Assembly (NCBI GenBank): GCA_030639305.1
Contig: DAOWCY010000323.1
Location: 1-5,051, forward strand
Source of the DNA: JAGLQA01 sp023135565
GTDB lineage: Bacteria; Acidobacteriota; Aminicenantia; UBA2199
Length of the DNA: 5,051 bases
Direction: 5' to 3'
This document shows, one piece after another, positions 1-4,264 of the stretch. The notes under the pieces are model-generated. The model did no database searches. It saw only the letters and a program-made list of their open reading frames with translations, and was not told the origin of the DNA. Numbering within the stretch: position 1 is the stretch's first letter; every line of letters starts with the position of its first letter. The position numbers were made by a program, and so were the translations under genes.

Positions 1-297
1 ATGAGCACAGGCGGGTCAATTTTAATGAGCGCTATAGCCCATCCGCTGGGTTTTCACGGCCATGCCGCCGGGCCCACCATCGGTTTGTGGGACAGGCAGG
101 AAGGCGTACCCGGCCAGGGTGATTATCCCCTTTATTATGACACCTGTTATGCCATAGAGTTGAATATCAAAGCCCCCATAGCTCAATGGCAGGACAAGGA
201 GATTCGTATCGGCTTAGAACAGGATGCCGTATTTTCTAAGAAAGGCGTTATCTATCTCGATGGCCGCCAGATGCGGTTCCATATCATAAAATAGTTC
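1..297 (+). CDS. M24-family metallopeptidase (Xaa-Pro aminopeptidase/prolidase type), C-terminal part
   Basis: This is the end of a cytosolic-type, metal-dependent peptidase of the pita-bread fold (MEROPS M24), a family that removes residues next to proline. The stretch HPLGFHGHAAGPTIGLWD at residues 14-31 matches the histidine-containing active-site loop. Glu53 in AIELN and Glu73 in LEQDA are the expected last two metal ligands. The two Asp ligands that precede them in the family are absent, so the gene starts to the left of the window and the ATG at position 1 is probably an internal methionine. Full-length members are several hundred residues long. The reading frame ends in TAG at 295-297. 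The family call is from recognised motifs; substrate is not predictable. Confidence 0.82.
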
Positions 298-357
298 TTA
301 GACAGTCAATCGTGATGCCGACCACACCCGGAGACGAATGAAATTAAATCATTCTTT

Positions 358-410
358 GCCTCCGGCGGCCCTGCCGGGGGCCAAACTTTTGAAAAAGTTT
401 GATCAAAACT
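358..410. repeat. Composite inverted-repeat element (GC-rich stem plus AAACTTTT/AAAAGTTT palindrome)
   Basis: Two stem-loops lie back to back. The first is a 9-bp stem with one G-T pair, 358-366 against 373-381, with a six-base loop. The second is a perfect 8-bp inverted repeat, AAACTTTT (383-390) and AAAAGTTT (393-400), with a two-base loop. The right arm also pairs imperfectly with AAAACTT at 404-410, so alternative folds are possible. The layout resembles dispersed REP-like or terminator-like elements of other bacteria. Whether it is repeated elsewhere in this genome cannot be seen. Confidence 0.55.
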
Positions 411-441
411 TCTAATTATTTAAAAGCGAGAAGCGCCGCCT

Positions 442-478
442 GCCGCGAAGCGGCTTATAGGCCGGGTGCGCCGCACCC
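442..478. repeat. Two short GC-rich hairpins
   Basis: GCCGC (442-446), loop GAA, GCGGC (450-454) forms one perfect 5-bp hairpin. GGGTGC (464-469), loop GCC, GCACCC (473-478) forms a perfect 6-bp hairpin. Both lie just upstream of the -35 box at 490, so they may mark the end of the previous transcription unit or belong to the same dispersed element as 358-410. Neither has a T-tract. Confidence 0.5.
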
Positions 479-489
479 CTTATTTAGAG

Positions 490-518
490 TTGACAAAAAG
501 TCCCGGATAGTGTACTTT
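490..518 (+). promoter_or_regulatory. Sigma-70-type promoter for the thioredoxin-like gene
   Basis: A perfect TTGACA at 490-495 is followed, after a 17-base spacer, by TACTTT at 513-518 (three of six matches to TATAAT). Transcription would start near 525 and leave a leader of about 60 bases before the ATG at 585. The -35 box and spacing are strong; the -10 box is weak. Confidence 0.55.
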
Positions 519-584
519 AATCTTTAACCATATGAGTATAGTAAAAGATAAAAATAAACAGCGATAACAACAAGGAGTAAAACA

Positions 585-1568
585 ATGAAAAGAATATTAG
601 TGGCGTTATTGGTTTTGGGTCTCTTTTTCTTCACCCTGTGCGCCGACGAAAAAGAGGTCATAGAAAATGCAACCAGGTTACTGGAACAAAAAGACTCTGC
701 AAAAGCTCTCCAGGTGATCGAGGAGGGTATTAAAACGAATGGCTTTACCCGTAACCTGATGCGTTTCAAGTTCATAGCCCTTTTCCGGCTGGCAAAATAT
801 GACGAGGCCATCGCAGTGCTGGATGAAGGTATTAAAAAATTGGGGGAAAACCAGCAGCTATTAATGCAAAAAATCTACATCTTAATGAGACAGGAGAAGT
901 TCGCGGAGGCGCTGAAGATAGCCCTGAGAAAAGATGAAATTTCTAAAAAGAAATCCCCCTGGGACAGCATGGACCTGGTTGAACTCTACCTGAAATTAAA
1001 AGATAAAGAAAAAGCCTTCGAATGGCTGCAAAAAGCGGTAGACCGGGGCTTTAATTCATTAAGGGCCTTAGAAAGCGACTCCTTGAAACTCCTGGCCGGT
1101 GATCCGCGGTTGAAGAAAATTGTGGCTAAAATCAAGGATAATATCGGTTTAGAAAAAACAGCTAAAGATTTTACCGTTAAACTCCTCTCAGGCGAAACCT
1201 TCCAGTTATCCAAACAAAAAGGCAAGGTCATGCTGATAGATTTTTGGGCGGTCTGGTGCGGCCCCTGCAAAGCGGAAATTCCCAACCTGAAAAAATACTA
1301 CGCGGAACTGAAAGATAAAGGATTTGAAATCATCGGTATCAGCTTAGACCGGGACGAGAAAACCTTAAAAGATTACTTAAAGCAGCAGGCGCTGCCCTGG
1401 AAAATCTCTTATTCCGGGGCATTCTGGAATGATAAAACCGCCGCTCTTTATGGCGTCAAGTCTATCCCCTCTTACTGGTTGGTAGATAAAAAAGGTATCC
1501 TGCGTTATGTCGGTTTGCGCGGCGAGGCCCTAAAAAAAGCCGTAGAAGAACTATTAGCAGAGAAATAG
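585..1568 (+). CDS. Exported TPR-thioredoxin fusion protein (TlpA/ResA-like)
   Basis: This 327-residue protein probably works outside the cytoplasmic membrane as a thiol-disulfide reductase or redox chaperone. Residues 1-20 form a signal peptide: MKR followed by a hydrophobic stretch, with likely cleavage after Ala20. Residues about 25-190 are helical and TPR-like, ending in DRGFNSLRALESD and GDPRLKKI, a pattern common at the end of TPR arrays in such fusions. Residues about 193-327 form a thioredoxin-like domain of the AhpC/TSA-Redoxin type, with FWAVWCGPC (active-site Cys225 and Cys228) and the cis-proline Pro295 in SIPSYW. The start is supported by AAGGAG at 572-577, seven bases before the ATG. 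It seems to be transcribed alone from the promoter at 490. The TAG stop is followed at once, in frame, by a coiled-coil-like tandem repeat, so the ancestral protein may have been longer. The partner protein is unknown. Confidence 0.9.
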   Translation: MKRILVALLVLGLFFFTLCADEKEVIENATRLLEQKDSAKALQVIEEGIKTNGFTRNLMRFKFIALFRLAKYDEAIAVLDEGIKKLGENQQLLMQKIYILMRQEKFAEALKIALRKDEISKKKSPWDSMDLVELYLKLKDKEKAFEWLQKAVDRGFNSLRALESDSLKLLAGDPRLKKIVAKIKDNIGLEKTAKDFTVKLLSGETFQLSKQKGKVMLIDFWAVWCGPCKAEIPNLKKYYAELKDKGFEIIGISLDRDEKTLKDYLKQQALPWKISYSGAFWNDKTAALYGVKSIPSYWLVDKKGILRYVGLRGEALKKAVEELLAEK

Positions 1569-1761
1569 GAGCTCAAGAGAATCCAGGAGGGGCTCGAGAG
1601 AGCTCAGGTTGAGGAGGAGCTCAAGAGAATCCAGGAGGGGCTCGAGGAGAGCTCAGATTGAGGAGGAGCTCAAGAGAACTCAGGAGGGGCTCGATAGAGC
1701 TCAGGTTGAGGAGGGGCTCAAGAGAACTCAGGAGGAGCTCGATAGAGCTCAGATTGAAGTA
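1569..1761 (+). repeat. Four tandem 48-bp units encoding a broken 16-residue coiled-coil repeat
   Basis: Units run 1569-1616 (48 bp), 1617-1665 (49 bp), 1666-1713 (48 bp) and 1714-1761 (48 bp), with a few substitutions between copies. Unit 1, read in the frame of the preceding gene, gives ELKRIQEGLERAQVEE, rich in charged residues with regularly spaced L, I, A and V as in a coiled coil. Unit 2 has one extra base (CTCGAGGAGAGC instead of CTCGAGAGAGC), which sends that frame to TGA at 1659-1661. Units 3 and 4 continue the peptide in the next frame (ELKRTQEGLDRAQVEE, then GLKRTQEELDRAQIEVE) to TAA at 1765-1767. Each unit has two related halves (LKRIQ and LERAQ). No start codon or ribosome-binding site of its own is visible. 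It is best seen as a decayed or phase-variable tail of the upstream gene. Confidence 0.85.
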
Positions 1762-1843
1762 GAATAAATATTTCACGAAGTTTGATTGGTGTGCGGGAGA
1801 ATCGCAGCGAAGCTGAGGGTTGAATTCCATTTTAAAGGCAGCC

Positions 1844-1866
1844 GGGAGCAAAATCCCTGTTTTTTT
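1844..1866 (+). terminator. Weak intrinsic-terminator candidate
   Basis: GGGA (1844-1847) can pair with TCCC (1854-1857) across a six-base loop, and TG followed by seven T (1860-1866) comes right after. The position fits termination of the thioredoxin-like transcript. The stem is only four base pairs, so the call is tentative. Confidence 0.3.
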
Positions 1867-1872
1867 AGCATG

Positions 1873-2042
1873 GTTGTACGAAATATGTGCAAAAAACCCC
1901 AAAAAATAAAACTAAAGTTGTAAAAAAAAAAAATCGCTATACAACCAAAAATAGAACTTTTGGCTGATTGAATTCTTCTATTCTTGTACTACAATATTAC
2001 CTTAACGGAAAAAAACATGAACCTAAAATTTGATACTACAAC
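1873..2042. promoter_or_regulatory. Cluster of GTTGTA/TACAAC motifs, possible operators
   Basis: The hexamer GTTGTA occurs at 1873-1878 and 1917-1922, and its complement TACAAC at 1940-1945 and 2037-2042. A perfect TTGTA-C-TACAA dyad sits at 1984-1994 over the -10 box. The 1917 and 1940 copies form an inverted repeat with a 17-base gap. The TTGTA/TACAA cores at 1874, 1918, 1940 and 1984 are spaced 44, 22 and 44 bases apart, near whole helical turns. This could be a repressor or activator array controlling the downstream gene; no regulator gene is visible. Confidence 0.35.
1968..1995 (+). promoter_or_regulatory. Promoter candidate for the phosphopantetheinyl transferase
   Basis: TTGAAT (1968-1973) and TACAAT (1990-1995) are separated by 16 bases; the -10 box matches five of six consensus positions. 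The TTGTA-C-TACAA dyad overlaps the -10 box, as an operator might. Transcription would start a few bases after 2000, just ahead of the short ORF at 2017. Confidence 0.45.
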
Positions 2043-2070
2043 AGTTTGTTTAGCGAGGCAAAAAAAATGA
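2017..2070 (+). CDS. Possible 17-residue upstream ORF overlapping the phosphopantetheinyl transferase start
   Basis: ATG at 2017 opens a short frame, MNLKFDTTTVCLARQKK, that stops at TGA 2068-2070. Its stop overlaps the ATG of the next gene (ATGA at 2067-2070), the usual sign of translational coupling. Its last codons, read as A-AAA-AAA over 2061-2067, form a classic -1 slippery heptamer, and a -1 shift there would place ribosomes exactly in the downstream frame. The ribosome-binding site is weak (CGGA near 2006-2009). It could be a leader peptide, an N-terminal extension made by frameshifting, or chance. I do not recognise the peptide. Confidence 0.3.
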   Translation: MNLKFDTTTVCLARQKK

Positions 2071-2771
2071 CAGAAGTATACGCGCTCAAATTATCGGAAA
2101 TAGAAGAAGAAACATACGAAAAGTTACTGCTTTTAGTCGATAGACAAAAACAGGATAAAGTCAAGAAATTTTATAGGCGGGAGGATTCCCTGAGAACATT
2201 ATTGGCGGACCTCCTGGTGAGGAACCTTGTCATCGAAAAAACGAATTTAAGAAACGAAGAGATTTCCTTTTCTTACAATGAATACGGCAAACCTACCTTG
2301 AATGACGTAGAGAATTTCCATTTTAACGTATCCCATTCCGGTGAATGGATCGTTTGCGCTGTTGACAGCGAGCCCGTAGGCGTTGATGTAGAAGAGATTG
2401 CACCGGTAGACTTAGACATCTCCAGGAATTATTTCTCACCTGATGAGCATTCCGACCTGCTCAGCCAGGAAGACAGGATAGCTTATTTTTTCACCTTGTG
2501 GACTTTAAAAGAGAGTTATATTAAGATCGTGGGCAAAGGACTTTCTTTGCCGCTGAATTCTTTTTCTATTCGTTTTTCGGATGAAGAGATCGGCATAGCC
2601 GCCTCAGGGAGAAAACTCGACGATACATTTTTCACTCAATATGATATAGATGATAAGTACAAGATGGCGGTTTGCGCCCAGGATAAAGAATTTCCCAGTT
2701 ACGTGACCCACAAGTCTGTGGATGAATTGGTTCATACTTTTGTCGAGAGCGGAGGTTACCTGTACAATTAG
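2067..2771 (+). CDS. Sfp-type 4'-phosphopantetheinyl transferase
   Basis: This cytoplasmic enzyme moves the phosphopantetheine arm of coenzyme A onto a serine of acyl- or peptidyl-carrier proteins, turning them into active holo forms. It is 234 residues long, close to Sfp of Bacillus. FNVSHSG holds His90, VGVDVEE holds the Mg-binding pair Asp107 and Glu109, and LWTLKESYIKIVGKG (residues 144-158) holds Glu149 and its lysines; Sfp uses D107, E109 and E151 in the same roles. All key motifs are intact. I chose the ATG at 2067 because GAGG (2055-2058) lies eight bases before it; a TTG at 2046 in the same frame lacks a comparable site. The gene stands alone and faces the RHS locus tail to tail. Its carrier protein (fatty acid, polyketide, nonribosomal peptide or lysine synthesis) is not in the window, so its pathway is open. 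Confidence 0.93.
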   Translation: MTEVYALKLSEIEEETYEKLLLLVDRQKQDKVKKFYRREDSLRTLLADLLVRNLVIEKTNLRNEEISFSYNEYGKPTLNDVENFHFNVSHSGEWIVCAVDSEPVGVDVEEIAPVDLDISRNYFSPDEHSDLLSQEDRIAYFFTLWTLKESYIKIVGKGLSLPLNSFSIRFSDEEIGIAASGRKLDDTFFTQYDIDDKYKMAVCAQDKEFPSYVTHKSVDELVHTFVESGGYLYN

Positions 2772-2920
2772 CGCCGGCCGCAGAATTCCTAAAACTCCCT
2801 GATAATAGTTATTTTCCAGGAAAGGAGGAAGTTTTTCAGCGCCCAGTATCTGATTCTCAAGACGAAAGTCGCCCTTTATCTCCGAAAAAATCTTCTCGTT
2901 TTTTCAAACCAAAACCCCTG
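2772..2920. other. Convergent intergenic region with an open reverse-strand frame
   Basis: This lies between the transferase stop and the first direct repeat. AAAACT (2791-2796) can pair with AGTTTT (2830-2835) in a weak stem followed by a short T-run, a possible terminator for the forward gene. On the reverse strand one frame reads without a stop from about 2905 leftward past 2772, with protein-like text such as EIKGDFRLENQILGAEKLPPF. That frame has no start of its own and is preceded by an in-frame TGA. It may be a worn gene fragment or part of the dispersed repeat at 2921. Confidence 0.35.
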
Positions 2921-2984
2921 CAACCCGACTGTTCGCCTTTTTTTGCCGAAAATCCAGCCCGGATAGCTTATTGGCGAGCGACAG
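2921..2984 (-). repeat. Imperfect direct repeat, copy R1
   Basis: Positions 2959-2984 match 3179-3204 with two mismatches in 26 bases. Similarity continues leftward through CAACCCGACTGTTCGCC (2921-2937), which matches CAAACCGGATTGTTCGC at 3152-3168, after a gap of about 11 bases. Both copies have the same orientation and sit exactly at the two ends of the RHS fragment, so they probably took part in the rearrangement that stranded it. Confidence 0.75.
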
Positions 2985-3119
2985 GGTTCGGGACTGTTAA
3001 ACCTGACATTATCGAGACGGTAGACTTCATCATAAGCGAATAAGTCGCCTTTGCTGCTGTCGTGTACTCTCTGCTCGAACATTTTCATTCCGACCTTATT
3101 GATAACCATAAGTATACTT
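2985..3119 (-). pseudogene. Orphan RHS/YD-repeat core fragment, frameshifted
   Basis: On the reverse strand the frame reads KYTYGYQ then stop (TAA at 3096-3098). The family pattern resumes at once in a neighbouring frame as NKVGMKMFEQRVHDSS and KGDLFAYDEVYRLDNVRF, ending NSPEP just before repeat R1. YTYGYDKVGN and YAYDEVYRLTNV are typical of RHS/YD repeats, so a one-base change has broken the frame. No start codon or ribosome-binding site suited to an RHS protein is present. The intact RHS gene to the right enters the window as QFEKQKTYRFDKVDN, which in such proteins would closely follow a segment like this one. It is therefore likely a duplicate of RHS sequence lying just beyond the right edge. 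Orphan RHS pieces downstream of toxin-immunity pairs are common in RHS loci. Confidence 0.7.
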
Positions 3120-3151
3120 ATTAATCAAGCTGTAAGCGGAACTGAATTCGA

Positions 3152-3204
3152 CAAACCGGATTGTTCGCATAATCGAAACCGGACAGCTTATTGCCGAGCG
3201 ACAG
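3152..3204 (-). repeat. Imperfect direct repeat, copy R2
   Basis: This is the second copy of the repeat at 2921-2984, offset by 220 bases in its best-conserved part (3179-3204). It starts eight bases beyond the stop codon of the putative immunity gene and contains an internal AAACCGG direct repeat (3154-3160 and 3176-3182). It borders the RHS fragment on its upstream side in the reverse direction. Confidence 0.75.
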
Positions 3205-3211
3205 TTGATCT

Positions 3212-3568
3212 CTATCTTTTTTTTATTCTAATTATTAGGAACAAATTTATTAAAGGTACTATTAATAATATAATAGTTCTCAAAATTAATTGAAGAAAAG
3301 TGACTTCGTAGTACTCACTGTCAAATGATAAAGATGAACCGACTTTATAATCAAAAAAAATATATTGAATTAAATTAAACATAACCATTAAAGCTGTGAT
3401 AGCTATTTGGGCTATAACAATAATCTTATTTTTTTTATTAAGAAAATTCTGGAAAATTTTTTTTCTCTTAAAAAAAATATAAACAATAAGAAATAGCAGG
3501 TTTTCCCACCACATGAAACCTATAACCTTTTGGGGCCAACTTAACTCATACCACATAACATGTTGCAT
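3212..3568 (-). CDS. Small three-pass membrane protein, candidate immunity protein of the RHS toxin
   Basis: The 118-residue product has three hydrophobic stretches, at about residues 15-33, 49-72 and 91-113, separated by lysine- and arginine-rich loops (KRKK, NKKNK) and ending RIKKR. A strong AAGGAG (3577-3582) lies eight bases before the ATG at 3566-3568, so it is a translated gene. It follows the RHS toxin gene by 57 bp on the same strand and shares its low GC content. In RHS and other polymorphic toxin systems, the small gene directly after the toxin domain normally encodes the immunity protein that protects the producer and its kin. I do not recognise the family; the immunity role is inferred from position. 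A membrane immunity protein would suit a toxin that acts at or crosses the membrane. The stop is TAG at 3212-3214. Confidence 0.8.
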   Translation of the reverse strand: MQHVMWYELSWPQKVIGFMWWENLLFLIVYIFFKRKKIFQNFLNKKNKIIVIAQIAITALMVMFNLIQYIFFDYKVGSSLSFDSEYYEVTFLQLILRTIILLIVPLINLFLIIRIKKR

Positions 3569-3625
3569 TTTTTTTACTCCTTGAATAATAACGACGCATA
3601 TGGAAATACCAAAAAAATAGATATT

Positions 3626-4264
3626 TTATTTTTTTTCATATCTTGATATATCAAACATTGGATTCCTTTTATATTCATTTTCAAAATCTAAAATGGCTCT
3701 ATCAATTTTCTTTGAATCTATTCTTTTTGCAAATCTCTTCCACACTCTATAGTGAGCGGTCTCATAAGGAATTAGCAATGTGGCCCAATCATAAATCCCC
3801 CACAAGAGACCACCACTATAAGGCCACCATGTAGGTGAAAATTTTCTTCTTAACGGATGTATTGGTTCTATAACTGAGTTTGTAAAACTTTTACACTCTT
3901 CAAGAGTACTAAATCCTTCGTTTTCGGCATTTTTTAGATCATACAATGTTTCAAGAAAGAGCAGTTTATATCCAATTATATGTTCTTTTTCATGAATTAA
4001 CTGCTTCTCTTTGCTGCGATTTTTTTTCATAAAAATAAATGTTGACATCTTAAAATCAAATCTTGGATAGTATTTATCATTTTCATGCACTATTTCAAAC
4101 TCAATGTCTGATGCAAATAAATTCTGAATAATTCCAGCTTGAGATTCATCTTTTAGTAGGTACTTTCTGATATTACCATATGGAAACTGTTTTAGACTAT
4201 TTGAATTCTTTATAAGAGATGGATCTTCTGCGTATACTCCAAAATATTTCCAGGAATAAGTTAA
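3626..4264 (-). other. RHS C-terminal toxin domain with HExxH motif (putative zinc metallopeptidase)
   Basis: About 212 residues follow the DPLGL boundary and carry no YD repeats. A strand-like segment (FDFKMSTFIFMKK) leads into a helix holding HEKEH, the order found around the active site of zinc-dependent peptidases. Acidic residues that could serve as a third ligand follow (Glu351, Asp355, Glu360, Glu362). The rest has aromatic patches (SPTWWPYSGG, GIYDWATLL) and a charged helical tail (IDRAILDFENEYKRN). I cannot place it in a named toxin family. The two residues between E and H are charged, which is unusual for classic zincins, so the motif could be chance. Confidence 0.45.

Larger units (their letters stand above)
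298..489. other. Hairpin-rich intergenic spacer
   Basis: No gene is visible between the M24 stop and the promoter of the thioredoxin-like gene. The stretch is dominated by a cluster of inverted repeats (listed separately) that alternate GC-rich and AT-rich stems. Any of them could help end transcription of the M24 gene, but none is followed by a clear run of T. Confidence 0.6.
1768..2016. other. AT-rich intergenic leader before the phosphopantetheinyl transferase
   Basis: No convincing long gene is present. The stretch holds a small CAGC-GAA-GCTG hairpin at 1805-1815, a weak terminator-like hairpin with a T-run, a run of twelve A (1922-1933), several GTTGTA/TACAAC motifs and a promoter candidate, each listed separately where supported. 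Confidence 0.5.

Noticed and set aside
585..645. Lipoprotein signal at Cys19 of the thioredoxin-like protein
   Set aside because: The residue before the cysteine is leucine, which does not fit a lipobox; ordinary signal-peptide cleavage after Ala20 is more likely.
524..811. Reverse-strand frame over the start of the thioredoxin-like gene
   Set aside because: It overlaps a well-supported gene with a promoter, ribosome-binding site and signal peptide, and has no recognisable domain.
986..1285. Reverse-strand frame inside the thioredoxin-like gene
   Set aside because: It is antisense to the TPR and CGPC-coding region and shows no family signal.
1566..1568. TAG read as a sense codon in this organism
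   Set aside because: All three forward genes end in TAG, the immunity candidate does too, and reading through here meets TGA at 1659 anyway.
1569..1761. Tandem repeats as a CRISPR array
   Set aside because: The 48-bp units follow one another directly with no unique spacers, and their changes are those of a coding repeat.
1621..1902. Reverse-strand 93-residue frame with LSS-rich repeats
   Set aside because: It is the antisense of the tandem repeat plus AT-rich leader, and its periodic sequence follows from the DNA repeat. No ribosome-binding site stands out.
2046..2066. TTG at 2046 as the transferase start
   Set aside because: The ATG at 2067 has GAGG at proper spacing and gives the numbering expected for Sfp (His90, Asp107, Glu109).
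3051..3293. Forward 80-residue frame
   Set aside because: It is antisense to the RHS fragment, repeat R2 and the end of the immunity gene, with no ribosome-binding site or domain.
3643..3834. Forward 63-residue frame
   Set aside because: It lies wholly antisense to the toxin domain and has no recognisable feature.
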